17,222 nt of DNA from an uncultured Burkholderiaceae bacterium. Its GTDB lineage: Bacteria; Pseudomonadota; Gammaproteobacteria; Burkholderiales; Burkholderiaceae. Positions 7,743-16,554 of this stretch are shown one piece after another; positions within the stretch are counted from its first letter, which is position 1; each line of letters opens with the position of its first letter. The position numbers and the translations under genes are program-made. Below the pieces are notes generated by a model. That model saw only the letters and a list, made by a program, of their open reading frames with translations. It did not search any database and was not told the origin of the DNA. The stretch covers positions 1 to 17,222 of the forward strand of contig CALMPB010000074.1 in the NCBI GenBank assembly GCA_937871985.1, in the 5' to 3' direction.

Positions 7743-8972
7743 ATGCTCAATACGCTCTGGCTGGCTTTCTTTATTATCGCGGCGCTTTGCGGGCTGCATC
7801 AATGGCTGTTCCTGCACGACGCCGAGGTCTTTGCCCGCATCGTGCACAGTCTGTTCGACATGGCCGAGCTCTCGGTAAAGCTCATGGTGCTGCTCTTCGG
7901 CCTGCTGACGCTCTGGCTGGGCTTTCTGCGCATCGCCGAAGCCGCGGGCCTGATCAACACGCTTTCCAGGCTGCTGAGCCCCGTATTCCGCCGCCTCATG
8001 CCCGAAGTGCCCGAAGGCCATCCGGCGCTCGGGCTCATCACCCTGAACTTCGCCGCCAACGCGCTGGGCCTGGACAATGCGGCGACCCCCATCGGCCTGC
8101 GCGCCATGCATGCGCTGCAAAGCCTGAATCCCGATCCCAAGACCGCCACCAACGCGCAAATTCTTTTTCTGGTGCTGAACTCCTCCTCGCTGACCCTGCT
8201 GCCCGTCACCATCTTCATGTACCGGGCCCAGCAAGGGGCGGCGGATCCGGCCATGGTGTTCCTGCCCATTCTGCTGGCCACCACGGCGTCCTCGCTGGTC
8301 GGCCTGCTGGCCGTGGCTTTCGTCCAGCGCCTGAAGCTGCACGATCCGGTCGTGCTGGCATGGGTGGGCGGCCTCATCCTCGCCATGGGCGCATTCATGG
8401 CGTTTCTCGCCACGCTGACATCCAGCGCGATCAGCTCGCTGTCCTCGCTATTGGGCAACCTGACCTTGTTCGGCATCATCGTCGCCTTTCTCGCCGTCGG
8501 CGCCTGGAAAAAAATCCCGGTCTACGACGCCTTCATCGAAGGCGCCAAGGAAGGCTTCGACATCGCCAAGAACCTGCTGCCCTACCTTGTCGCCATGCTG
8601 TGCGCCATCGGCGCCCTGCGCGCCTCGGGCGCCCTGGACTTGCTGCTGGACGCCATTCGCTGGGTCGCGCAGATGGCGCATCTGGACACCCGCTTCATCG
8701 ATGCCCTGCCGACCGCCCTGGTCAAACCGTTCTCGGGTAGCGCCGCGCGCGCCCTCATGATAGAAACCATGCAGCATTACGGCGTGGACAGCTTCCCCGC
8801 CCTGCTCTCGGCCACCGTGCAAGGCAGTACGGAAACCACATTCTATGTATTGGCGGTGTATTTCGGCGCGGTGGGGATCCAGCGCACCCGCCACGCGGTA
8901 AGTTGCGCGCTGACCGCCGACATCGCCGGCGTGCTGGCCTCGATTGCCGTGTGCTACTGGTTTTTCGGCTAA
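7743..8972 (+). CDS. Fused SpmA-SpmB nucleoside-recognition (Gate) domain membrane protein
   Basis: Integral membrane protein with two nucleoside-recognition/Gate domains, corresponding to spore maturation proteins SpmA and SpmB joined in one chain. The 409 residues contain about eight hydrophobic segments, including 4-24, 46-62, 171-195, 203-223, 240-254 and 386-408. The SpmA half carries NFAANALGLDNAATPIGLRAM (102-122); the SpmB half carries VKPFSGSAARALMIE (327-341) and the STETTFYVLAVYFGAVGIQ stretch (362-380). The molecular function is not established; a transport-like role is inferred from the Gate domain. The organism is not a spore former by its other genes, and non-sporulating proteobacteria do carry this fusion. 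The ATG at 7743 is chosen because the hydrophobic N-terminus begins there; an ATG at 7620 in frame would add 41 residues of non-conserved sequence. No clear SD is seen. It converges with rsmA, 21 nt away. Confidence 0.9.
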   Translation: MLNTLWLAFFIIAALCGLHQWLFLHDAEVFARIVHSLFDMAELSVKLMVLLFGLLTLWLGFLRIAEAAGLINTLSRLLSPVFRRLMPEVPEGHPALGLITLNFAANALGLDNAATPIGLRAMHALQSLNPDPKTATNAQILFLVLNSSSLTLLPVTIFMYRAQQGAADPAMVFLPILLATTASSLVGLLAVAFVQRLKLHDPVVLAWVGGLILAMGAFMAFLATLTSSAISSLSSLLGNLTLFGIIVAFLAVGAWKKIPVYDAFIEGAKEGFDIAKNLLPYLVAMLCAIGALRASGALDLLLDAIRWVAQMAHLDTRFIDALPTALVKPFSGSAARALMIETMQHYGVDSFPALLSATVQGSTETTFYVLAVYFGAVGIQRTRHAVSCALTADIAGVLASIAVCYWFFG

Positions 8973-8993
8973 TCGCGGGCCGATCCGGCGCGG

Positions 8994-9782
8994 TCAGCCC
9001 TTGACCACGCCCGCCGCATGCAGGCTGTCGGCCAACGCCATGAACTGCGCCACCGTCAGCTCTTCGGCCCGCGCGGTTTCGGGAATGCCCAACCCCACCC
9101 AATCAATGGCGCCGGCCCAGTCGGCCAGCCCCCGGCGCAGCATCTTGCGGCGCTGGGCGAACGATTTCGCCACGACCTGCTCGAAAGCCGAGAAACTGAC
9201 GGGTTTTTGCCGGTCTTCGGGCAAAGGCACCATGCGCACCACGGCCGACACCACGCGCGGCGGCGGATCGAAAGCCTCGGGCGGCACGTCGAAAAGCTTG
9301 ACCATGCGATAGCGGGACTGAAGCATGACGGACAGCCGGCTGTAATCGGACGACGACGGCTTGGCCACCATGCGGTCGATCACTTCGCGCTGAAGCATGA
9401 AATGCTGGTCGATCACCCGGTCGGCAAACTGCACCAGATGGAACAGCAAAGGACTGGATATGTTGTAGGGCAGATTGCCGACCACGCGCAGCCCTTCGCC
9501 CAACCCGGAAAAATCCACCTTCAGGACGTCGCCTTCCACGACGGACAGGCGCTCGGGCGGATACTTGCGCCGCAGCCGCTCGGCCAGGTCCCGGTCGATT
9601 TCAATGACCGTAAGCCGGTTCAATACCTGCAGTAAGGGCTGCGTAAGCGCCGACAGCCCCGGGCCGATCTCGATCATGTTCTGCGAGGCCGCCGGATTGA
9701 TGGCCCGCACGATCGATTCCACCACGCCCTCATCGACCAGGAAGTTCTGGCCGAAGCGCTTGCGGGCCTGATGTTGCGCCAT
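8994..9782 (-). CDS. rsmA: 16S rRNA (adenine1518/1519-N6)-dimethyltransferase
   Basis: Cytoplasmic SAM-dependent methyltransferase (RsmA, also KsgA) that dimethylates A1518 and A1519 in the 3' hairpin of 16S rRNA during small-subunit assembly. The 262 residues are the usual length. It begins [19 protein letters not shown], the family N-terminal block. The SAM motif I is [10 protein letters not shown] (38-47), the acidic motif is VIEIDRD (59-65), GDVL lies at 84-87, and motif IV is NLPYNISSP (103-111). The C-terminal part has [13 protein letters not shown]. It lies 10 nt after surA and is the last gene of lptD-surA-rsmA. The SD is weak (AGGG about ten bases upstream). In E. coli pdxA lies just upstream in the same operon; here it is missing. 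Confidence 0.97.
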   Translation of the reverse strand: MAQHQARKRFGQNFLVDEGVVESIVRAINPAASQNMIEIGPGLSALTQPLLQVLNRLTVIEIDRDLAERLRRKYPPERLSVVEGDVLKVDFSGLGEGLRVVGNLPYNISSPLLFHLVQFADRVIDQHFMLQREVIDRMVAKPSSSDYSRLSVMLQSRYRMVKLFDVPPEAFDPPPRVVSAVVRMVPLPEDRQKPVSFSAFEQVVAKSFAQRRKMLRRGLADWAGAIDWVGLGIPETARAEELTVAQFMALADSLHAAGVVKG

Positions 9783-9792
9783 GCTTGATGCC

Positions 9793-11244
9793 CTATCGCG
9801 GCTTGCGATTGGCTTGAGGATCGAGCCGATTGTCGATGTAGGCCTGGCCCTGCAACTGGCTCACCCAGTCCTCGAACGCCGGTTCCGCGCGGCGCTGGAA
9901 CAATATCTGGCGGGCCTGCATGCGTTTGTACTCGTCGGCCATGTCCTTGGTGCGGCGGTCTTCCACTTGTATCAAATGCCAGCCGTACTGGGTCTTTACC
10001 GGTTCGCTGATCTGGCCGGGCTGCAAAGCGTTCATGGCCTGCTCGAACGGCGGAACGGTCTGGCCCGGGTTTACCCAGCCAAGATCGCCGCCCTGGGGCG
10101 CCGACGCGTCCTCCGAGTAGCGCTTGGCCAGATCCTCGAATTTTTCACCCATTTCCAGGCGCTGGCGCAGCCTTTCCAGTATGGTTTTCGCCTTGTCGTC
10201 GGACATGGCCTTGTTGACCTTGATCAGGATGTGGCGCACATGCGTCTGCGTGACCATCATGGGGCCTTGCGGCTGCTGCGCGCCCTGCGGCTGTTGCGCG
10301 AGGGGAGTAGCCTCGCCCTGCTCTGGGCCGCGGGCCAGCACCTTCAGGATATGAAAACCGTTGCCGCTTTGGACAATGCCGCTGAGCTGGCCGACCTGAA
10401 GATTTTGCGTGGCCTGGATGAACAGATCCGGCCAGCCCTGCAGCGGCCGCACACCCAGGTCGCCGCCCTTCAACGCCTGCGGGCCATCGGACGAGGCCGC
10501 CGCCGTGCTGGCGAAATCGGCGCCGCGGCTCAGCTTGGCGAGAATATCCTCGGCCTTTTGACGTAGCTCTTGCACTTTGGCCGCGGACGCGCCTTCGGGC
10601 ACTGCCACCAGAATCTGCCCCAACCCCAATGTCTGGGTTGCCACCTGCTGGGCCTGAGGGCCCAACTGAGGCTGGCCGCCCTGATGCGCTTCGTTCTTCA
10701 GGAAGGCATCGACGTCGCTGTCCGAAATCGTGATGGTGTTGTCGACGGCCTTCTGGCGCAACTGGTCGACCATCACTTCGCGCCGCAGGTTCTTGAGGTA
10801 GTCGTTCCAGGTGGCGCCGGACTTTTCAATTTCCTGGCGCAGGCGATCCACCGAGATCTTGTTGCGCTGGGCGATGCTTTCCACCGCATGCTGAACCTGG
10901 GCCGCGTCGACCTTGATGCCGCGCCGGTCCGCTTCCTGGCGAAGAATCTCGTCGGTGATCATGCGCTGCAGGACTTGCTTGCGCAGCGTCTCGGGATCGG
11001 GGGGCTCGATTTTCTGCAGCCGCAACTGCGACTGCACGGTCGCCACCTCGGACTGCAACTGCCCCAATGTAATGACGTGCTTGTTGACGATGGCCGCAAT
11101 CCCGTCGACGAACTGCTCTTTGGCCGGGGCCGTTTGCTGCTGCGCCGGCTGCGGCGCCTTCTTGGCCGCCCAGGCCGGCGTCACCGCCCCCAAAGCCGGA
11201 ACCATGGCCAATGCAAGCCATCGTTTCATATGCAGACTGCGCAT
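9793..11244 (-). CDS. surA: Periplasmic chaperone and peptidyl-prolyl isomerase SurA
   Basis: Periplasmic chaperone that escorts unfolded outer-membrane proteins, LptD among them, to the BAM complex. Of 483 residues, 1-26 form a signal peptide (charged start, [12 protein letters not shown] core, AWA cleavage site). SurA_N spans about 45-205, beginning [19 protein letters not shown]. The first parvulin domain covers about 206-303 and is the more degenerate. The second covers about 334-427 ([37 protein letters not shown]) and looks active. A Gln/Pro-rich linker (305-333) joins them and contains a tandem 6-residue repeat. The ATG at 11244 overlaps the lptD stop by 1 nt (TAATG) and has a GAGAGG site upstream; a second Met five codons in would also give a good signal peptide. 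Cotranscribed with its client lptD. Confidence 0.96.
   Translation of the reverse strand: MRSLHMKRWLALAMVPALGAVTPAWAAKKAPQPAQQQTAPAKEQFVDGIAAIVNKHVITLGQLQSEVATVQSQLRLQKIEPPDPETLRKQVLQRMITDEILRQEADRRGIKVDAAQVQHAVESIAQRNKISVDRLRQEIEKSGATWNDYLKNLRREVMVDQLRQKAVDNTITISDSDVDAFLKNEAHQGGQPQLGPQAQQVATQTLGLGQILVAVPEGASAAKVQELRQKAEDILAKLSRGADFASTAAASSDGPQALKGGDLGVRPLQGWPDLFIQATQNLQVGQLSGIVQSGNGFHILKVLARGPEQGEATPLAQQPQGAQQPQGPMMVTQTHVRHILIKVNKAMSDDKAKTILERLRQRLEMGEKFEDLAKRYSEDASAPQGGDLGWVNPGQTVPPFEQAMNALQPGQISEPVKTQYGWHLIQVEDRRTKDMADEYKRMQARQILFQRRAEPAFEDWVSQLQGQAYIDNRLDPQANRKPR
10265..10300. repeat. Tandem 18-bp repeat inside surA
   Basis: Two adjacent 18-bp units (10265-10282 and 10283-10300) differ at two bases and encode AQQPQG twice in the linker between the two parvulin domains of SurA. 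The reading frame is kept. It looks like an in-frame duplication in a flexible linker. Confidence 0.7.
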
Positions 11245-13649
11245 TATTCATACCTCTCGAAGGTGGTTTTATTGGGTATTGGCGACGTAACGTTTTGATA
11301 GCCGGTAATCGATCGGCTCAGCAGGCCGAGCGGATCCGTGCCCAGCGACCCCAGGCCACCCAGTTCAAGCTGAAAGAATACCGCAGTATTGGTGTCCTGA
11401 AGCGAGACGGCGTAGCGCTGGTACACGACCCGGGCCGTCCAGCAGCAATCCCCCTTGTACTCGAGGCCCACGATCGACTGCGTCGAGCGTTTTTCCTGCA
11501 GGGAATAATCGTAGCGTCCCAAGGCAAACAGCTTGCGGGTCAGCGGCCACTGCGCGGTCAGCGAAACCTGTTCCGTGCTGTTGTTGACATAGCCCGGTGT
11601 ATTGACGATGGCCGGGTTGACGAGCTGGGCCGGATCGCGCTCGTAGCGATACGTGGCCGCCAGCGTCGCCAGGCGTTTTGGCTGCCAGCGCAGCCCCGCC
11701 GTCATGCGATTGCGGTCGTTGTTGTCGGGATTGAACTGCGCATCGAACCGGGTGGTCAGCGTATCGGTCAGGGCGGCATTCACCCCCACGAGGTAATCCG
11801 ATTTTTTGCTGAGCCGCGGCGTCCCGCCGGGCAAGGTGACGTATTGGTTCGCGAAATAGATGCGCTGGGCCGCCGAAAGCGAAAGCCGCTCGAGGCCGGT
11901 TGCCTCGTCCAGCCAGCGCGTGGTCAGCCCCAGCGTAACCTGATTGGCGTCGGCAATGCGGTCCCAGCCGCCGCTGAACAGGTTTTCGTCGAAGGCCTGC
12001 GAAAAATTGAACGTGGAGACGGCCGTATCGTAGACGGGGATCTGCGATTGATCGCGATAGGGGACCCTCAGGTAATACACCCGGGGCTCCAGCGTCTGGA
12101 TGGCGTCCTTGCCGAAGAACGAGGCCTTGCGCTCGAACGTCATGCCCGAATCGACCGACATGATGGGTACGACGCGCGACGCCGACGTGCCGGGCTGAAC
12201 GCCGGTGGGAAGCCCCAGCACGCTCTGGCCCTGACCATACCAATCGGTGTTGTATTGGCTAAGATGCAGGCCCACCTTGGGGGTGAGATACCAGCCGGCC
12301 CGCACGATGGGGTAGGCAATGGTGTTGTAGGAACTGAACCGCTCGCCGTTGGGCAGGATATGCACGCCGTTGTAGGCCTGGAACTGGCTTAAATTGCCGG
12401 TGTACACCGGCGAAACGAAATGGGTGGCGTAATTGGTGGACGCCACATCGAACCCGCCCCAGTTGTAGCGCGCGCCGCGCACGTACAGCTCGGGCAGCTT
12501 GTCGTAGGGAGGAGCCAGGTACGCCGCGCCGCTGCTGGTGTCCTGCAAAGTCTGGTAGGTATAGGCCTGCACCGAAGCCGTCCAGTACTGGGAACCGTTC
12601 CAGCCCAGGGTAGCCACGCGCGGCAGGTAATTGGTGGTGGCCTGGTTCAGGCCTATGACCGAGAAATCCCGGAAGTAATCATCGTCCGAAACGGCGCTGA
12701 CATCCACATTGGCGTAAAAGCCGTTGCCGAAGTTCTGCTGGTGCTGCCACCAATACATCCAGCGCTTTTCGTTGCTGAGCTTGTCGTTGTCGAGGTAGGT
12801 GCCCGAAACCTGCCCATTGTAGGTAGAGCCCAGATAGCGGAACTCGGCGCCCAGTTGCGTGCCGCGCTTGGACATGTAGCGGGGCGTCAGCGTCAGGTCG
12901 TAGTTCGGCGCCAGATTGAAGTAATAAGGCAGGCTAACCTCGTACCCGGCGTTGCTCGACCCGCCATAGGTCGGCAGCAAAAAGCCCGACTTGCGCTCCT
13001 GGCGCAGCGGAAAAGACAAATAAGGGGAGGCCAGCAGCGGCACGTGCTTGAAGTACAGCACCCCGTTGTGCGCCACGCCTTCGTTTTCGTCGATATGGAA
13101 ATCGACCTGGGGCGCCTTGATGTACCAGGCCGGCTCCGGGCATGGGCAGCCCGAATACGTGACGTCGTCCAGCCGCATTTCGCTGCGGCTGAATATTTCG
13201 CCCTCGGAGGCCTTGCCCGTGCCGCCGCTGCTGCCCAGCCAGAAATCGGGGAACTTGACCTTGCCGGTTTCGTGGTCGATGTTGTAATCCATGGACGGCC
13301 CGCGCACGATGCTGCCGTCGCGCATGATCAGGCCGTTGCCGCGCACGCGCACCTGGCCGGTATCGCGCTGGTAATCGATGTAGTCGCCCTTGACCACCGA
13401 ATCGATGCGCCGGATCTGGGCCGAACCCTTCAGCACGACCAGGCCGTCCTTCTCGGTTTCTATTTTTTCCGCCGACAAAAACGACGCAATGTCGTTGCTG
13501 TCGATCCTGGAGTGCAGGGTGAGGCTGGGCGAAGCCTGTAGTTGCGCCGGCAACGGAGCGGCGTCGGACGCGCCGGCGGCGGGCTCTTGGGCCTGCGCCG
13601 TCGCCATACCGCTTACCGCTAATAAAATTGCCAGCCAGACCAGACGCAC
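11244..13649 (-). CDS. lptD: LPS-assembly outer-membrane protein LptD
   Basis: Outer-membrane beta-barrel that, with LptE, inserts LPS into the outer leaflet. About 801 residues from the GTG at 13649. A signal peptide (VRLVWLAILLAVSGMATAQAQ) is followed by an OstA/LptA-like jellyroll domain (about 60-190 with GDYIDYQRDTGQV) and then the C-terminal barrel (LRQERKSGFLLPTYGGSS onward, rich in alternating aromatic strands). The Cys pattern is unusual: there is no Cys near the mature N-terminus, a CPC pair is at 168 and 170, and a CC pair is at 735-736. E. coli uses Cys31, 173, 724 and 725. A TTG at 13667 in frame would add six residues; GTG is preferred because it opens a standard signal peptide and has a G-run upstream. 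First gene of lptD-surA-rsmA; its stop overlaps surA. Confidence 0.95.
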   Translation of the reverse strand: MRLVWLAILLAVSGMATAQAQEPAAGASDAAPLPAQLQASPSLTLHSRIDSNDIASFLSAEKIETEKDGLVVLKGSAQIRRIDSVVKGDYIDYQRDTGQVRVRGNGLIMRDGSIVRGPSMDYNIDHETGKVKFPDFWLGSSGGTGKASEGEIFSRSEMRLDDVTYSGCPCPEPAWYIKAPQVDFHIDENEGVAHNGVLYFKHVPLLASPYLSFPLRQERKSGFLLPTYGGSSNAGYEVSLPYYFNLAPNYDLTLTPRYMSKRGTQLGAEFRYLGSTYNGQVSGTYLDNDKLSNEKRWMYWWQHQQNFGNGFYANVDVSAVSDDDYFRDFSVIGLNQATTNYLPRVATLGWNGSQYWTASVQAYTYQTLQDTSSGAAYLAPPYDKLPELYVRGARYNWGGFDVASTNYATHFVSPVYTGNLSQFQAYNGVHILPNGERFSSYNTIAYPIVRAGWYLTPKVGLHLSQYNTDWYGQGQSVLGLPTGVQPGTSASRVVPIMSVDSGMTFERKASFFGKDAIQTLEPRVYYLRVPYRDQSQIPVYDTAVSTFNFSQAFDENLFSGGWDRIADANQVTLGLTTRWLDEATGLERLSLSAAQRIYFANQYVTLPGGTPRLSKKSDYLVGVNAALTDTLTTRFDAQFNPDNNDRNRMTAGLRWQPKRLATLAATYRYERDPAQLVNPAIVNTPGYVNNSTEQVSLTAQWPLTRKLFALGRYDYSLQEKRSTQSIVGLEYKGDCCWTARVVYQRYAVSLQDTNTAVFFQLELGGLGSLGTDPLGLLSRSITGYQNVTSPIPNKTTFERYE
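11253..11258 (-). promoter_or_regulatory. Ribosome binding site of surA
   Basis: On the - strand GAGAGG lies eight bases before the surA ATG at 11244, within the last codons of lptD. It supports that ATG over the one five codons downstream, which has no SD. Confidence 0.6.
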
Positions 13650-13721
13650 GAGTATTTCGCCCCCCAAAAAACAGCCTATATTTTGGCACAGTTGCCGCTA
13701 CAGACTTCATGGCAACCCGGT

Positions 13722-13752
13722 ATTATAGAGAAGCCGGGCACTCTGCGGTTAA
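13722..13752 (-). promoter_or_regulatory. Possible lptD promoter with consensus -10
   Basis: The - strand reads a perfect TATAAT (+ strand 13722-13727) about 73 bases before the lptD GTG. The best -35 candidate is TTAACC (13747-13752, four of six bases) with a long 19-bp spacer. The + strand reads TATTAT over nearly the same bases (13721-13726), which could serve amgK, but with no clear -35. I did not find a convincing sigma-E type site here. Confidence 0.42.
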
Positions 13753-13806
13753 CATCACACGCTTTGCCAAGGCTCTCTTTCAACCCGCACGCATTTTCCA
13801 GGCACC

Positions 13807-15557
<1,751 letters not shown>

Positions 15558-15578
15558 GCGCCGGCAGACGCCGCCGGC

Positions 15579-15618
15579 GGCCGGCAAAGGCTTTTTCCGC
15601 GCCGCGCCTTTGCCGGCC
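15579..15618 (+). terminator. Perfect 13-bp hairpin downstream of murU
   Basis: GGCCGGCAAAGGC (15579-15591) and GCCTTTGCCGGCC (15606-15618) are perfect complements around a 14-nt loop, 22 bases after the murU stop. The position fits transcription termination or 3'-end protection of the amgK-murU mRNA. No T-tract follows the stem, so a classical intrinsic terminator is not proven. The remaining gap to 15780 shows nothing I can name with confidence. Confidence 0.5.
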
Positions 15619-15780
15619 CCCGACGGGAAAATGTATCAAAACCCGCCAGTCCGCAACGAAAGCCATACTTGAACGCCATACGCGCCGATTCCACGTTATG
15701 CTTTACGGTTTGTCGAGCGCCGACTGCTTTACAGGATTTTTTGCCGCCCGGCACAACGTCCGCACCACAGGATTTGCACA

Positions 15781-16488
15781 ATGGCTTTATTCGGATCTTC
15801 AAAACGCAATGTCTTTCAACCCACGCCGTATGGGTCTTCGCGCCGCCGCCGGCGCGTCCCGCGCTGGCTGGTTCTGATACTCACCGGCATCGTGCTGGGA
15901 GCCGGCGGCCTGCTGTTTCTGCAAAAAAGCTATGGGCCCGTACGCCTGACCGCGGAACAATCCCTGCAGCTGCAAAACGACCTGAACAGCGCAAACCTGG
16001 ACAAACAGCGCCTGCAAGCGCAGGTCGATTCGCAAACCAGCTCCATAACCGAAAGCAAGAACACGCGCGACACCCTCGCCGGCCAACTGAAGCAGGCCCA
16101 GGCCGAAACCGCCAAACTCAAAAACGACATCGAACTGCTGGCCCAGGCCATGCCCCCCGACCCGCGCGGCACCAACCCAGGCATCCGCGCCGCCGACTTC
16201 ATCAATAGCGACGGCACCCTGAACTACAAGATCCTGGTCATGCAGAACAAGACCGACAACCCGCCTTTCCAGGGCACCATGGAACTGCGTATTTCAGGCT
16301 ACTACCCGAACGGCAACGTAGCCACCATCGACACCGATCCCGTCGACATCACGGTGGGGTATTACAACCAGCTCACCGGCAGCGCCGCGCTGCCCAAGGC
16401 CTTCACTCCCCGGCACGCCACCATACTCATCAACCAGCGCGACACCAAAAAGCTCGCCGCCACACGCACCATACGGGTTTCACGCTAA
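15781..16488 (+). CDS. Membrane-anchored coiled-coil protein of unknown function
   Basis: I do not recognise a function; the layout resembles the DUF6776-type proteins of proteobacteria, but that link is uncertain. The 235 residues show a basic N-terminus with RRRRR at 21-25, one membrane helix (about 28-48, LVLILTGIVLGAGGLLFLQ), a heptad-like Gln/Leu/Lys-rich coiled coil (about 57-123) and a C-terminal domain (about 130-235) of probable beta structure (LNYKILVMQNKTDN, TMELRISGYY, HATILINQRD). The positive-inside rule predicts a short cytoplasmic tail and a periplasmic coiled coil and C-terminal domain. The ATG at 15781 has a weak AGGA about nine bases upstream. It follows murU by 223 nt in the same direction and converges with the TetR gene. 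Its neighbours suggest an envelope role, which is only inference. Confidence 0.8.
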   Translation: MALFGSSKRNVFQPTPYGSSRRRRRVPRWLVLILTGIVLGAGGLLFLQKSYGPVRLTAEQSLQLQNDLNSANLDKQRLQAQVDSQTSSITESKNTRDTLAGQLKQAQAETAKLKNDIELLAQAMPPDPRGTNPGIRAADFINSDGTLNYKILVMQNKTDNPPFQGTMELRISGYYPNGNVATIDTDPVDITVGYYNQLTGSAALPKAFTPRHATILINQRDTKKLAATRTIRVSR

Positions 16489-16500
16489 GGAAGAGAAAGC

Positions 16501-16532
16501 GTTCTGGGCGGCATGCTGCGCGCGCCCAGAGC
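16501..16532. terminator. Hairpin between convergent genes
   Basis: TCTGGGCG (16503-16510) pairs perfectly with CGCCCAGA (16523-16530) around a 12-nt loop, with one G-T and one further pair outside. It lies between two converging 3' ends. On the - strand it is followed by a weakly T-rich run (CTTTCTCTTCC); on the + strand no T-tract follows. Confidence 0.42.
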
Positions 16533-16554
16533 ACGCCGCAAAACACGACGGGAA

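Noticed and set aside
7523..8740. 405-codon + strand frame overlapping the SpmA-SpmB gene
   Set aside because: It is the out-of-frame shadow of the SpmA-SpmB gene; the product is Arg/His/Ala-rich with no membrane segments.
11211..12392. 393-codon + strand frame opposite lptD (and 12420-13541, 373 codons)
   Set aside because: Both are antisense to lptD, whose signal peptide, jellyroll and barrel are continuous; no SD or motif supports the + strand frames.
15669..15702. TTGAAC and TATGCT as a promoter for the coiled-coil gene
   Set aside because: The spacer would be 22 bp, well beyond the sigma-70 range; TTTACA at 15728-15733 has no -10 partner either.
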